A stretch of 38,109 nucleotides of DNA from Anoxybacteroides voinovskiense (GTDB lineage Bacteria; Bacillota; Bacilli; Bacillales; Anoxybacillaceae): assembly GCF_014196205.1 (NCBI RefSeq), contig NZ_JACIDE010000029.1:1-38109 (forward strand), in the 5' to 3' direction. This document shows, in pieces, positions 8,684-18,065 of this stretch. The stretch's first letter is position 1. Each line of letters starts with the position of its first letter. A program made the position numbers and the translations under genes. The notes under the pieces are model-generated. The model saw only the letters and a list, made by a program, of their open reading frames with translations. It made no database searches and was not told the DNA's origin.

Positions 8684-8909
8684 GGAAGCGCGGTTGCACT
8701 TTATTTCGTTTTCGGTCGCGATGGAAAATAAACCCGCCAATAAACCCTAGCCCAAGCGCAAACAAAAGAAGCCCAAGCAAAAATTGCAGCCAAAGAAACG
8801 GAACGAGTGGATGCAAAATGCCAAATACTGTATCACGCATCCATTTAATCCCTAATGCAGCAATAAATCCGGGAATAAGCAAAATCATAAGCGCAATGAA
8901 ACGTTGCAT
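8673..8909 (-). CDS. DUF2627 family small membrane protein (YqzF-like)
   Basis: A 78-residue protein beginning MQRFIALMILLIPGFIAALG, with two hydrophobic segments (about 3-20 and 38-66) separated by a short polar stretch, and a basic tail (FHRDRKRNK). I recognise it as the YqzF/DUF2627 family, which sits next to bkdR in Bacillus; its function is unknown. Start ATG 8909-8907 is preceded on the - strand by AAAGGA. An upstream extension to 9056 would run across the bkdR promoter and has no ribosome site. It diverges from bkdR and converges with yqiK. Confidence 0.85.
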   Translation of the reverse strand: MQRFIALMILLIPGFIAALGIKWMRDTVFGILHPLVPFLWLQFLLGLLLFALGLGFIGGFIFHRDRKRNKVQPRFQKK

Positions 8910-8964
8910 AGCAATAATCCTTTCCGGCAAAAAAATCACTTCATGAAAAATGTTAACCGTTTCG

Positions 8965-8993
8965 TTGAATTTGTCAAGAAATATCGGTATGAT
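8965..8993 (+). promoter_or_regulatory. Sigma-A promoter of bkdR
   Basis: TTGAAT (8965-8970), 17-bp spacer, TATGAT (8988-8993), about 50 bases before the bkdR ATG at 9044. Confidence 0.65.
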
Positions 8994-9043
8994 AAAAATG
9001 TCTGCAAAAAATTGCAAGACGATAAGGGTGATAAGGTGATGGG

Positions 9044-11104
9044 ATGAAAAAAGCACTCATTGTAGGCGCTGGAAAAGGTGGAACAGCACTATTAAAAATT
9101 TTCCAGCAAGCAGCAACAATCGAAGTCGTCGCAGTCATTGACCGTGACCCTCGCGCGCCTGGGCTTGCTTTAGCTGCTGCGATCAATATTCCAACAGGAA
9201 GCGATTGGCGGCCGTTTTTAACAGACGAAATTGACATTGTCGTCGAAGCAACAGGCGAAAAAGGGGTATTCGAAGAAATTCGGCAAAAACGGCATAAAAA
9301 TACGGTCGTCATTCCAGGAGAGGTTGCCTATATTATCGCCGAACTTGTCGAAGAAAAAGAAGCGCTAATTGCGACGCTAAAAAACGAAACGGCACGGCGC
9401 GATTTAATTTTTAACTCGACGCATGACGGCATGATTGTCGTTGATGAATTTGCGTATATTACGCATATGAACGACAGCGCAGCGTCGATGATTGAAGTGG
9501 ACAAGCAAGAGGCGATTGGTAAACATATTTTACAAATCATTCCGACAAGCGGGCTGCCACGCGTATTAAAAACAAGACAAATTGAATTGCATCAAGAACT
9601 GGCACTAGAAAACGGGCGCAAAATTATTACGACGCGCATCCCGATGACCGATGAAACGGGGAGATTGCTCGGTGCTTTAGCTGTTTTTAAAGATGTCACA
9701 GAAGTAATGCAGCTTGCAGAAGAGCTGACGAATTTAAAAGAAATTCGCATGATGCTTGAGGCAATTATTCATTCATCGGAAGAAGCGATTTCGGTTGTCG
9801 ATGAGTACGGCAACGGCATTTTAATCAACCCTGCGTACACGCGCATTACCGGTTTATCGGAAGAAGAAGTCATCGGAAAACCGGCAACGGCCGATATTGC
9901 CGAAGGGGAAAGCATGCATATGCAAGTATTAAAAACGCGCAAACCCGTCCGTGGGGTACGCATGAAAGTCGGACCGAAAAATCGCGATGTCATCGTTAAT
10001 GTCGCCCCGATTATTGTAGACGGCACGTTAAAGGGGAGCGTCGGCATTATCCATGACGTCTCTGAAATTCAGCGCTTAACGAACGAATTAAATCGCGCGC
10101 GGCAAATTATTCGCACGCTCGAAGCGAAATATTCGTTTGCCGATATTATCGGAACGTCGGAAGAAATGATGGTCGCTATCGAGCAAGCGAAGCTAGCGGC
10201 AAAAACACCAGCGACGATTTTATTGCGCGGGGAATCAGGGACAGGAAAAGAGTTGTTTGCCCATGCCATTCATAACGCGAGCGACCGCAAATACAACAAA
10301 TTTATTCGTGTCAACTGTGCTGCGATTTCGGAATCGTTGTTAGAAAGCGAGCTGTTCGGGTACGAAGAAGGGGCGTTTTCCGGCGCCAAGCGAGGCGGAA
10401 AACGAGGATTGTTTGAAGAAGCAAACAACGGCAGCATTTTTCTTGATGAAATCGGCGAACTTTCCGCCAATACGCAAGCAAAACTATTACGCGTGCTGCA
10501 AGAACGGGAAATTGTCCGCGTCGGCGGCACAAAGCCGATTCCGATTAACGTGCGCGTCATCGCCGCAACGAATGTCCATTTAGAAAAAGCGATTGCCGCC
10601 GGCACATTTCGGGAAGATTTATATTATCGGCTCAATCGAATGCCGATCCATATCCCGCCATTACGAGCGCGCAAGCAAGACATTCCGGCACTATGCCAGC
10701 ATTTAATTCATAAACTAAATCAAGATTATGGAAGAAACGTCGAAGGGGTAACCGAAGCAGCGCTCCACTACCTTTCTTCTTATGATTGGCCAGGCAATGT
10801 GCGTGAGTTAGAAAACGTCTTAGGCCGAGCGATGATTTTTATGAAATTTAACGAAACATGGATTGACATTCACCATATTCCGCCGCTACAAATACTGCCC
10901 GATCGAAAGGAAGAGGTGATAACGGACGAAGACTTGCGTCCGCTTGACGAAATGCTCGAACAATATGAGGCGCAAATTATTGAAGCCGCACTCCGCGCCT
11001 GCCACGGCAACAAAACAGCAACCGCGAAGCGATTAAACATTTCGATTCGCAACCTTTATTACAAGTTAGAAAAGTACGGACTTGCAAAAACACACATGCA
11101 ATAG
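9044..11104 (+). CDS. bkdR: Sigma-54-dependent activator BkdR of branched-chain amino acid catabolism
   Basis: A 686-residue enhancer-binding protein. Residues 1-95 look like a Rossmann-type nucleotide-binding unit: [10 protein letters not shown] at 8-17, an acidic VIDRDPR after the second strand, and DIVVEATG at 64-71. Two PAS domains follow (about 115-220 and 235-345). The AAA+ domain has Walker A GESGTGKE (396-403), a GAFSGA loop (443-448, the variant of GAFTGA that contacts sigma-54) and Walker B IFLDEI (465-470). A Fis-type helix-turn-helix ends the protein (about 650-682, [21 protein letters not shown]). It lies directly upstream of a near-consensus sigma-54 promoter driving ptb-bkdB, which fixes its role. 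The start ATG has AAGGTGAT just upstream. In B. subtilis the homologue responds to Ile and Val. Confidence 0.95.
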   Translation: MKKALIVGAGKGGTALLKIFQQAATIEVVAVIDRDPRAPGLALAAAINIPTGSDWRPFLTDEIDIVVEATGEKGVFEEIRQKRHKNTVVIPGEVAYIIAELVEEKEALIATLKNETARRDLIFNSTHDGMIVVDEFAYITHMNDSAASMIEVDKQEAIGKHILQIIPTSGLPRVLKTRQIELHQELALENGRKIITTRIPMTDETGRLLGALAVFKDVTEVMQLAEELTNLKEIRMMLEAIIHSSEEAISVVDEYGNGILINPAYTRITGLSEEEVIGKPATADIAEGESMHMQVLKTRKPVRGVRMKVGPKNRDVIVNVAPIIVDGTLKGSVGIIHDVSEIQRLTNELNRARQIIRTLEAKYSFADIIGTSEEMMVAIEQAKLAAKTPATILLRGESGTGKELFAHAIHNASDRKYNKFIRVNCAAISESLLESELFGYEEGAFSGAKRGGKRGLFEEANNGSIFLDEIGELSANTQAKLLRVLQEREIVRVGGTKPIPINVRVIAATNVHLEKAIAAGTFREDLYYRLNRMPIHIPPLRARKQDIPALCQHLIHKLNQDYGRNVEGVTEAALHYLSSYDWPGNVRELENVLGRAMIFMKFNETWIDIHHIPPLQILPDRKEEVITDEDLRPLDEMLEQYEAQIIEAALRACHGNKTATAKRLNISIRNLYYKLEKYGLAKTHMQ

Positions 11105-11131
11105 TTTGCGTACCGTGCAAAAATATGCAAA
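11083..11131. promoter_or_regulatory. Candidate BkdR upstream activating sequence
   Basis: Four TGCAA copies start at 11083, 11097, 11116 and 11126, with one opposite-facing TTTGC at 11105. The last two are 10 bp apart, so on one face of the helix. The cluster spans the 3' end of bkdR and lies about 100-150 bp upstream of the sigma-54 promoter, where enhancer sites normally sit. The assignment to BkdR is inference. Confidence 0.45.
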
Positions 11132-11229
11132 GAGAAAATAAAGCGTTTTCAACGAACGTGTTCATTTGCCAAGTAGAACTGACAGAGTATTTGCCTTTTT
11201 TGTCGAAAAAAAGGTTCGTCAAGAAATGT

Positions 11230-11246
11230 TGGCACACTTTTTGCAT
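11230..11246 (+). promoter_or_regulatory. Sigma-54 (SigL) promoter of the bkd operon
   Basis: TGGCACACTTTTTGCAT contains the -24 TGGCAC and -12 TTGCA elements, with exactly 10 bp between the invariant GG (11231-11232) and GC (11243-11244). Start of transcription is expected near 11256, about 40 bases before ptb. Confidence 0.92.
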
Positions 11247-11296
11247 TAAAGTTATAGTGACCGAAAACAAGAGAAAGAAGGGGTTGGATAGATGAC

Positions 11297-12190
11297 ATGA
11301 AGCTGCAAACACTCGTAGAGAAGGCAACCCAATCTACCGATATTACGGTAGCCGTCGCGGCAGCGGAAGACGAAGAAGTTATCGAAGCTGTGACGATGGC
11401 GGTAAATCATCAGTTCGGTCGCTTTCTTTTATACGGAGATCGCGACAAAATTACCGAGTTGTTAAAAAACTACCCAACAAACGATAACGTTCAAATCGTT
11501 CATGCAAATTCCGTCGCGGAGGCGGCAGAACTTGCAGTAAAAGCCGTTCACTCGAACGAAGCGAATGTACTAATGAAAGGGAATCTCCCGACCGCTACTA
11601 TTTTAAAAGCGGTTCTTCATAAAGAATATGGGCTACGAACAGGCAATGTGCTCTCGCATGTCGCCGTATTTGAAGTTCCGAACTACGACCGCTACATGAT
11701 TGTTACTGACGCGGCGATGAATATTGCACCAGATTTGGAACAAAAAATGCAAATTATTGCAAATGCAGTAACTGTTGCAAAAGCAATCGGCATCGAGACG
11801 CCGAAAGTTGCGCCGCTCGCGGCAGTCGAAGTCGTCAATCCAGCGATGGCAGCGACAATTGATGCTGCTGCGTTAACGATGATGAACGAACGCGGCCAGT
11901 TAAAAGGCTGCATTGTCAACGGACCGTTGGCGCTTGATAACGCGGTGTCCGAGCTTGCCGCAGCACATAAAGGGATAGCAAATGAAGTCGCAGGAAAAGC
12001 CGATATTTTGCTCGTCCCGAACATTGAATCCGGCAATATTTTATATAAATCACTTGTTTATTTTGCGAATGCAAAAGTGGGTGCTGTCATTGCAGGGGCA
12101 AAAGCGCCGATCGTATTAACGTCGCGCGCCGACTCGGCAGAAAGCAAACTTTATTCGTTAGCACTTGCGGTTTGTTCCGCATCTAAATAA
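11297..12190 (+). CDS. ptb: Phosphate butyryltransferase
   Basis: This enzyme exchanges CoA for phosphate on butyryl-CoA and branched acyl-CoAs, making acyl-phosphates for Buk. The 297-residue protein is a PTA/PTB family member (MLKGN-type motif VLMKGNLPTATIL, and DAAMNIAPDLEQK, which is strongly conserved in Ptb). It is the first gene of the sigma-54 operon. The start ATG at 11297 is somewhat far from the best ribosome site, AAGAAGGGG at 11275-11283 (13 bases). No other in-frame start lies closer; ATG at 11292 is in another frame. bcd follows after 27 bases. Confidence 0.95.
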   Translation: MKLQTLVEKATQSTDITVAVAAAEDEEVIEAVTMAVNHQFGRFLLYGDRDKITELLKNYPTNDNVQIVHANSVAEAAELAVKAVHSNEANVLMKGNLPTATILKAVLHKEYGLRTGNVLSHVAVFEVPNYDRYMIVTDAAMNIAPDLEQKMQIIANAVTVAKAIGIETPKVAPLAAVEVVNPAMAATIDAAALTMMNERGQLKGCIVNGPLALDNAVSELAAAHKGIANEVAGKADILLVPNIESGNILYKSLVYFANAKVGAVIAGAKAPIVLTSRADSAESKLYSLALAVCSASK

Positions 12191-12217
12191 ATAAAGAAAC
12201 TTGGGGAGGAAAACAAC

Positions 12218-13321
12218 ATGGAAATCTTCAAATACATGGAACAATACGATTATGAGCAATTACTATTTTGCCAAGACAAAGAATCTGGCTTAAAAGCGAT
12301 TATTGCCATTCACGATACAACGCTTGGGCCAGCATTAGGCGGCACCCGCATGTGGATGTACGAATCCGAAGAAGCAGCGATTGAAGATGCGCTTCGCCTA
12401 GCGCGCGGCATGACGTACAAAAACGCAGCGGCAGGACTTAACCTTGGCGGCGGAAAAACGGTCATTATCGGCGACCCGCGCAAAGACAAAAACGAAGCGA
12501 TGTTCCGCGCGTTCGGCCGCTTCATTCAAGGCTTAAACGGCCGCTATATTACAGCGGAAGACGTCGGAACAACAGTTGCAGATATGGACATCATTTACGA
12601 AGAAACCGATTACGTGACAGGTATTTCGCCAGCGTTCGGTTCGTCTGGAAACCCATCTCCAGTCACAGCGTATGGCGTATATCGCGGCATGAAAGCAGCA
12701 GCAAAAGAAGCGTTCGGCAGCGATTCATTAGAAGGAAAAACGATTGCTGTACAAGGCGTTGGCAACGTCGCATACAACTTATGCCGCCATCTTCATGAAG
12801 AAGGGGCAAAACTCATCGTCACGGACATTAACAAAGAAGCGGTGCAACGCGTTGTCGAAGAATTTGGCGCAAAAGCAGTTGACCCGAACGACATTTACGG
12901 CGTAGACTGCGACATTTTCGCACCGTGCGCGCTTGGCGGAATTATTAACGACCAAACGATTCCGCAATTGAAAGCAAAAGTAATCGCTGGGGCAGCGAAC
13001 AACCAGTTGCGCGAAGCGCGCCATGGCGACATCATTCATGAAATGGGCATCGTCTATGCCCCAGATTATGTCATTAACGCAGGTGGTGTCATTAACGTTG
13101 CGGACGAACTATATGGCTACAACCGCGAACGGGCGATGAAAAAAGTCGAACAAATTTACAACAACATTGAAAAAGTGTTTGAAATCGCAAAACGTGACAA
13201 CATTCCAACATACAAAGCAGCAGACCGGATGGCAGAAGAACGCATTGAAAAAATGCGTCAATCTCGCAGCCAATTTTTGCAAAACGGCCATCACATTTTA
13301 AGTCGTCGTCGCGGCCGTTAA
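12218..13321 (+). CDS. bcd: Leucine dehydrogenase
   Basis: NAD-dependent oxidative deamination of Leu, Ile and Val to 2-oxo acids, supplying substrate for the Bkd complex and glutamate-independent nitrogen release. The length of 367 and the N-terminus [20 protein letters not shown] are typical of Geobacillus-type leucine dehydrogenase. Catalytic Lys80 is in [11 protein letters not shown], and the dinucleotide-binding motif GVGNVAYNL lies near 180. A good GGGGAGG precedes the ATG. Unusually, the 58-base gap to buk holds a perfect 15-base inverted repeat with no T run, which could stabilise the 3' end of a ptb-bcd mRNA and so raise this enzyme relative to the downstream genes. Confidence 0.97.
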   Translation: MEIFKYMEQYDYEQLLFCQDKESGLKAIIAIHDTTLGPALGGTRMWMYESEEAAIEDALRLARGMTYKNAAAGLNLGGGKTVIIGDPRKDKNEAMFRAFGRFIQGLNGRYITAEDVGTTVADMDIIYEETDYVTGISPAFGSSGNPSPVTAYGVYRGMKAAAKEAFGSDSLEGKTIAVQGVGNVAYNLCRHLHEEGAKLIVTDINKEAVQRVVEEFGAKAVDPNDIYGVDCDIFAPCALGGIINDQTIPQLKAKVIAGAANNQLREARHGDIIHEMGIVYAPDYVINAGGVINVADELYGYNRERAMKKVEQIYNNIEKVFEIAKRDNIPTYKAADRMAEERIEKMRQSRSQFLQNGHHILSRRRGR

Positions 13322-13325
13322 TATA

Positions 13326-13357
13326 AAGTGAAAGCGAGAGAACTCTCGCTTTCACTT
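13326..13357 (+). repeat. Perfect 15-base inverted repeat between bcd and buk
   Basis: AAGTGAAAGCGAGAG (13326-13340) is followed by AA and its exact reverse complement (13343-13357). The RNA would form a 14-bp hairpin capped by a tetraloop. It is followed by ATCAAATTGGAGG, so there is no terminator T run, and the buk ribosome site starts about 8 bases after it. Confidence 0.9.
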
Positions 13358-13379
13358 ATCAAATTGGAGGGTAGAAACG

Positions 13380-14483
13380 TTGCAGGAAAAAGAATATCGC
13401 ATCTTAGTCATCAACCCAGGTTCTACTTCGACGAAAATCGGTGTATTTGATAACGAACGTTCCATTTTCGAAAAAACGATTCGCCATGATACGGAAGAAA
13501 TTAAGCAATATAGATCGATTATCGACCAATATGAATTTCGCAAGCAGACGATTTTAGCCGCGTTGGATGAAGAAGGAATCAATATTTCGAAATTAAGCGC
13601 TGTATGCGGTCGAGGAGGACTATTGCGCCCAATTGAGGGCGGAACGTACCGCGTCAATGAACAAATGCTAACAGATTTGCGCAAAGGCTATTCCGGTCAG
13701 CACGCGTCCAATCTTGGCGGCATTTTGGCGCATGAAATTGCGACTGCGCTTAATATCCCGGCGTTTATCGTTGACCCGGTTGTCGTTGATGAACTGGATC
13801 CAATTGCCCGCATTTCAGGGTTTTCGCTCATTGAACGAAAAAGCATTTTCCACGCGTTAAACCAAAAAGCGGTAGCACGCCGCGTCGCCAAACAACTTGG
13901 CAAAACATACGAAGAAGTCAACCTTATTGTAGCGCATATGGGCGGCGGAATTACCGTTGGCGCACATAAGCAAGGGCGCGTCGTCGACGTAAATAACGGG
14001 CTAGATGGCGAAGGGCCGTTCAGCCCAGAGCGCGCCGGAACGGTGCCAGCAGGCGACCTTGTTTCGCTTTGTTTTTCTGGGGAATATTACCGCGAAGAAA
14101 TAATGAAAAAGCTTGTCGGGCAAGGTGGATTAGTCGGCTATCTTGGAACGAACGATGCCGTGAAAGTCGAAAAAATGATTGCAGCCGGCAATGAAAAAGC
14201 GAAGCTCGTTTATAGCGCCATGGCATATCAAGTGGCGAAAGAAATCGGTGCAGCAAGCGCTGTATTAGCAGGAAAAGTCGACGCCATTGTTTTGACCGGC
14301 GGACTTGCGTACGGAAAAGGGTTCGTGAAAGAAATCGCCGACCGCGTAAACTGGATTGCGGAAGTGATTGTCCAACCTGGGGAAAACGAGCTACAAGCTC
14401 TTGCGGAAGGTGCATTGCGCGTATTGCGTGGCGAAGAAAAAGCGAAAGACTATCCCGGCAATGTTGTTGCCGCAAAGCGATAA
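13380..14483 (+). CDS. buk: Butyrate kinase (branched-chain fatty acid kinase)
   Basis: Transfers phosphate from butyryl- or branched acyl-phosphate to ADP, giving the acid and ATP; partner of Ptb. The 367-residue protein belongs to the acetate/butyrate kinase part of the ASKHA superfamily. It has the N-terminal phosphate loop [13 protein letters not shown] (about 10-22), [15 protein letters not shown] in the middle and [11 protein letters not shown] near 302-312. The start is TTG at 13380, with GGAGGG 9 bases before it, and the position gives the N-terminus expected for the family. A strong hairpin lies just upstream of the ribosome site. lpdV follows after 18 bases. Confidence 0.95.
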   Translation: MQEKEYRILVINPGSTSTKIGVFDNERSIFEKTIRHDTEEIKQYRSIIDQYEFRKQTILAALDEEGINISKLSAVCGRGGLLRPIEGGTYRVNEQMLTDLRKGYSGQHASNLGGILAHEIATALNIPAFIVDPVVVDELDPIARISGFSLIERKSIFHALNQKAVARRVAKQLGKTYEEVNLIVAHMGGGITVGAHKQGRVVDVNNGLDGEGPFSPERAGTVPAGDLVSLCFSGEYYREEIMKKLVGQGGLVGYLGTNDAVKVEKMIAAGNEKAKLVYSAMAYQVAKEIGAASAVLAGKVDAIVLTGGLAYGKGFVKEIADRVNWIAEVIVQPGENELQALAEGALRVLRGEEKAKDYPGNVVAAKR

Positions 14484-14501
14484 AAGAAAGGAGCAACTAC
14501 G

Positions 14502-15923
14502 ATGGCAAAAGAGTATGATCTCGTCATATTAGGCGGCGGTACCGGCGGCTATGTTGCGGCGATTCGCGCAGCACAGCTTGGCTTAAAAACAGCCGTTGTC
14601 GAAAAAGGGAAGCTCGGTGGAACGTGTTTGCACGCCGGCTGCATTCCAAGCAAAGCGTTGTTGCGCAGCGCCGAAGTATATGCGCAAACGAAAGAAAGCG
14701 AAAAATTTGGCGTCTTCGCAAGCGATGTCACATTTGATTTTGCAAAAGTACAAGCGCGAAAAAATGCCATTGTTGAGCAACTACATAAAGGCGTTCAACA
14801 TTTAATGAAAAAAGGAAAAATTGATGTATACGCAGGAACTGGCCGCATTTTAGGACCATCGATTTTTTCACCAATGCCAGGAACGATTTCCGTTGAAATG
14901 AACGACGGCAGCGAAAACGAAATGCTCGTTCCGAAAAACGTTATTATCGCTACAGGCTCCCGCCCGCGTACATTGCCAGGGCTTGAGATTGACGGACAGC
15001 TCGTCATTACATCCGATGAAGCGCTACAGCTTGATACGTTGCCATCGTCGATTATTATTGTCGGCGGCGGTGTCATCGGCATCGAGTGGGCGTCGTTATT
15101 AAACGACTTTGGGGTACAAGTAACGGTGCTAGAATATGCGGACCGCATTTTGCCGACCGAAGATCGCGACGTATCGAAAGAGATGGAAAAACTGTTGAAA
15201 AAACGCGGCATTCAAATTGTCACGAACGCGAAAGTGTTGCCAGAAACGCTCGAAAAAGGCGAAGGTGTGACGATTAAAGCAGAACATAAAGGAGAACAAA
15301 AAGCGTTCACCGCTGATAAAATGCTCGTTTCTGTCGGCCGCCAAGCAAATATTGAAGGCATCGGCTTAGAAAATACAGAAATTGTCGTCGAAAAAGGATT
15401 TATTCAAACGAATGAGTTTTACCAAACGAAAGAATCACACATTTATGCAATCGGCGATGTCATCGGTGGCTTACAACTTGCGCACGTCGCTTCCCATGAA
15501 GGCATTGTCGCGGTCGAACATATTGCAGGGCATCAGCCAACGCCAATCGACTATACGATGATTGCGAAATGCGTATATAGCCGCCCAGAAGTCGCAAGCG
15601 TCGGCTTAACGGAAGAAGAAGCGAAAGCGAAAGGATATGACGTTAAAGTCGGCAAATTCCCGTTCAAGGCGATCGGCAAAGCGCTCGTATTTGGCGAAGC
15701 AGAAGGATTTGTGAAAATGATTGCCGATCAAAAGACGAACGATTTATTAGGCGTTCATATGGTCGGACCGCACGTCACCGACATGATTTCCGAAGCAGGT
15801 CTTGCGCGCGTCTTAGACGCAACGCCGTGGGAAGTAGCCCATACGATCCATCCGCACCCGACGCTTTCCGAAGCGATGATGGAAGCGGCGTTAGCAGTCG
15901 ACGGCAAAGCGATTCATTTTTAA
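14502..15923 (+). CDS. lpdV: Dihydrolipoyl dehydrogenase, E3 of the branched-chain complex
   Basis: Reoxidises dihydrolipoamide on the E2 subunit with NAD+. The protein (473 residues) has the FAD-binding GGGTGG at 11-16, the redox-active disulfide Cys42-Cys47 in GGTCLHAGCIPS, an NAD-binding GGGVIGIEWAS region in the middle, and the C-terminal His452/Glu457 pair in HPHPTLSE of the dimer interface. AAAGGAG precedes the ATG. It is the Bkd-dedicated E3, judged by its place between buk and bkdAA, and may also serve other complexes. Confidence 0.96.
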   Translation: MAKEYDLVILGGGTGGYVAAIRAAQLGLKTAVVEKGKLGGTCLHAGCIPSKALLRSAEVYAQTKESEKFGVFASDVTFDFAKVQARKNAIVEQLHKGVQHLMKKGKIDVYAGTGRILGPSIFSPMPGTISVEMNDGSENEMLVPKNVIIATGSRPRTLPGLEIDGQLVITSDEALQLDTLPSSIIIVGGGVIGIEWASLLNDFGVQVTVLEYADRILPTEDRDVSKEMEKLLKKRGIQIVTNAKVLPETLEKGEGVTIKAEHKGEQKAFTADKMLVSVGRQANIEGIGLENTEIVVEKGFIQTNEFYQTKESHIYAIGDVIGGLQLAHVASHEGIVAVEHIAGHQPTPIDYTMIAKCVYSRPEVASVGLTEEEAKAKGYDVKVGKFPFKAIGKALVFGEAEGFVKMIADQKTNDLLGVHMVGPHVTDMISEAGLARVLDATPWEVAHTIHPHPTLSEAMMEAALAVDGKAIHF

Positions 15924-15946
15924 AGAAGAACAAGGAGGTTTTTTCG

Positions 15947-16942
15947 ATGGCAGAAAATCGTCATCAAGCATTAGGCTTAAGCGATGAAGCGGTATTGGAA
16001 ATGTATGAAACGATGCTTTTGGCTCGGAAAATTGATGAGCGCATGTGGTTGTTAAACCGCGCAGGGAAAATTCCGTTCGTCATTTCTTGCCAAGGCCAAG
16101 AAGCAGCACAAGTTGGCGCGGCGTTCGCATTAGACCGCACGAAAGACTATGTATTGCCTTACTATCGCGACATGGGCGTCGTATTGACGTTTGGCATGAC
16201 CCCGACGGAATTAATGCTTTCTGCGTTCGCAAAAGCGGAAGACCCGAACTCTGGCGGTCGTCAAATGCCAGGGCACTTCGGGAAAAAGAAAAACCGCATC
16301 GTGACAGGTTCTTCTCCAGTTACAACGCAAGTACCGCACGCCGTTGGGATTGCGCTTGCAGCAAAAATGGAGAAAAAAGATTTTATCTCGTTCGTTACGT
16401 TTGGCGAAGGTTCTTCCAACCAAGGGGATTTCCACGAAGGGGCGAACTTTGCGGGCGTTCATAAATTGCCGGTCATTTTCATGTGCGAAAACAACAAATA
16501 CGCGATTTCTGTTCCAATCGAAAAACAATTGGCGTGCGAAAAAGTGTCCGACCGTGCGATTGGTTACGGCATGCCTGGATATACAGTAGACGGAAACGAC
16601 CCGCTGGAAGTGTATAAAGTCGTCAAAGAAGCGGCTGATCGTGCGCGCCGTGGCGAAGGACCGACGTTAATCGAAACCGTTTCTTACCGGTTGACCGCTC
16701 ACTCGTCAGACGATGATGATCGCGTCTACCGTACACCAGAAGAACTAGCGGAAGCGCGTGCGAAAGATCCGATTCTTTCGTTTGCGAACTACTTAAAAGA
16801 AGTCGGGGTGCTAACGGAAGCGCTAGAAAAAGAAATTCACGACCGCGTCATGAAACAAGTAAACGAAGCGACGGACTATGCAGAAAAAGCGCCATACGCA
16901 GAGCCTGAACATGCATTAAAGTACGTATACGCTGAGAAGTAA
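15947..16942 (+). CDS. bkdAA: Branched-chain 2-oxo acid dehydrogenase E1 alpha
   Basis: ThDP-dependent decarboxylase alpha subunit acting on 2-oxoisovalerate, 2-oxoisocaproate and 2-oxo-3-methylvalerate. The ThDP/Mg motif begins GEGSSNQGDFHEG near 153 and ends at MCENNKY near 180, and the phosphorylation-loop-like YRLTAHSSDDDD follows. I chose ATG 15947 (MAENRHQALG, 331 residues) because AGGAGG lies 9 bases before it. A longer frame from 15827 overlaps lpdV and has no ribosome site. bkdAB starts 14 bases downstream. Confidence 0.96.
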   Translation: MAENRHQALGLSDEAVLEMYETMLLARKIDERMWLLNRAGKIPFVISCQGQEAAQVGAAFALDRTKDYVLPYYRDMGVVLTFGMTPTELMLSAFAKAEDPNSGGRQMPGHFGKKKNRIVTGSSPVTTQVPHAVGIALAAKMEKKDFISFVTFGEGSSNQGDFHEGANFAGVHKLPVIFMCENNKYAISVPIEKQLACEKVSDRAIGYGMPGYTVDGNDPLEVYKVVKEAADRARRGEGPTLIETVSYRLTAHSSDDDDRVYRTPEELAEARAKDPILSFANYLKEVGVLTEALEKEIHDRVMKQVNEATDYAEKAPYAEPEHALKYVYAEK

Positions 16943-16956
16943 GGGGGAACTTATCG

Positions 16957-17940
16957 ATGCCAGTCATTTCATATATTGATGCCGTTACGATGGCGATTCG
17001 TGAAGAAATGGAACGTGACCCACGCGTTTTTGTACTAGGGGAAGACGTTGGGAAAAAAGGCGGGGTATTTAAAGCAACGCAAGGGCTATACGAGCAATTT
17101 GGCGAAGAGCGCGTCATCGATACGCCGCTTGCCGAATCGGCGATTGTTGGGGTCGGAATTGGTGCGGCGATGTACGGGTTGCGGCCAATTGCGGAAATTC
17201 AGTTTGCCGACTTCATTATGCCAGCTGTCAACCAAATTATTTCGGAAGCTGCGCGGATTCGCTACCGTTCGAACAACGACTGGAACTGCCCAATCGTCAT
17301 TCGTGCGCCATACGGCGGCGGCGTGCACGGAGCGCTTTACCATTCGCAATCAGTCGAAGCAGTATTTGCAAATCAACCGGGGCTAAAAATCGTCATGCCA
17401 TCGACGCCTTATGACGTCAAAGGATTGTTAAAAGCAGCGATTCGCGACGAAGACCCAGTCTTATTTTTCGAGCATAAACGCGCGTACCGGTTAATTAAAG
17501 GGGAAGTGCCGACAGACGATTACGTCTTGCCAATCGGTAAAGCGGACGTCAAACGCGAAGGCGACGATATTACGGTCATTACGTACGGATTGTGCGTCCA
17601 TTTTGCGTTGCAAGCGGCAGAACGCGTCGCGCAAGACGGCATTTCTGTGCACGTATTAGACTTGCGCACGGTGTACCCGCTCGATAAAGAAGCGATTATT
17701 GAAGCGGCAAGCAAAACAGGAAAAGTGTTGCTTGTGACAGAAGACAATAAAGAAGGAAGCATTATGAGCGAGGTGGCGGCAATTATTGCGGAGCATTGTT
17801 TATTTGACTTAGATGCGCCAATTATGCGCCTCGCTGGTCCAGACGTTCCGGCCATGCCATATGCGCCGACGATGGAAAAATTCTTTATGGTCAACCCAGA
17901 CAAAGTCGAAAAAGCGATGCGCGAGTTAGCGGCGTTTTAA
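16957..17940 (+). CDS. bkdAB: Branched-chain 2-oxo acid dehydrogenase E1 beta
   Basis: Beta subunit forming the alpha2beta2 E1 with BkdAA. The 327-residue protein has the transketolase pyrimidine-binding domain (GEDVGKKGGVFKATQGL near 28-44, the cofactor-activating glutamate region TPLAESAIVGVGIGAA) and the C-terminal transketolase domain (ITYGLCVHFALQAAE, VLDLRTVYPLD). AAGGGGG precedes the ATG. After its stop there is an unusually long intra-operon gap of 125 bases before bkdB, holding a hairpin. Confidence 0.96.
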   Translation: MPVISYIDAVTMAIREEMERDPRVFVLGEDVGKKGGVFKATQGLYEQFGEERVIDTPLAESAIVGVGIGAAMYGLRPIAEIQFADFIMPAVNQIISEAARIRYRSNNDWNCPIVIRAPYGGGVHGALYHSQSVEAVFANQPGLKIVMPSTPYDVKGLLKAAIRDEDPVLFFEHKRAYRLIKGEVPTDDYVLPIGKADVKREGDDITVITYGLCVHFALQAAERVAQDGISVHVLDLRTVYPLDKEAIIEAASKTGKVLLVTEDNKEGSIMSEVAAIIAEHCLFDLDAPIMRLAGPDVPAMPYAPTMEKFFMVNPDKVEKAMRELAAF

Positions 17941-17988
17941 TGTATGCAGGAGCAACAGGTATTCGAGAACCAATACGAAAAGCGGAGG

Positions 17989-18021
17989 ATGGCGGCTGAC
18001 GGCAACATCAGCCTCCATTTT
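17989..18021 (+). other. Hairpin in the bkdAB-bkdB gap
   Basis: ATGG-C-GGCTGA (17989-17999) pairs with TCAGCC-T-CCAT (18008-18018) around an 8-base loop, with a single mismatch, and runs into TTTT. This may be a weak terminator or processing site that changes the E1 to E2 ratio. No promoter is evident after it. Confidence 0.5.
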
Positions 18022-18065
18022 CACCTGAGTTCGGCAGTTTTTAATCAAGATAGGAGGTCATCAAT

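Noticed and set aside
11137-11152. Second cre-like site (AATAAAGCGTTTTCAA) before ptb
   Set aside because: Two mismatches at the conserved T and G of the left half; too weak in a region already explained by sigma-54 control.
14020-14496. 158-codon antisense frame in buk (and similar long antisense frames across the bkd and mut genes)
   Set aside because: Shadow frames typical of codon-biased genes; Arg/Leu-rich nonsense without start signals.
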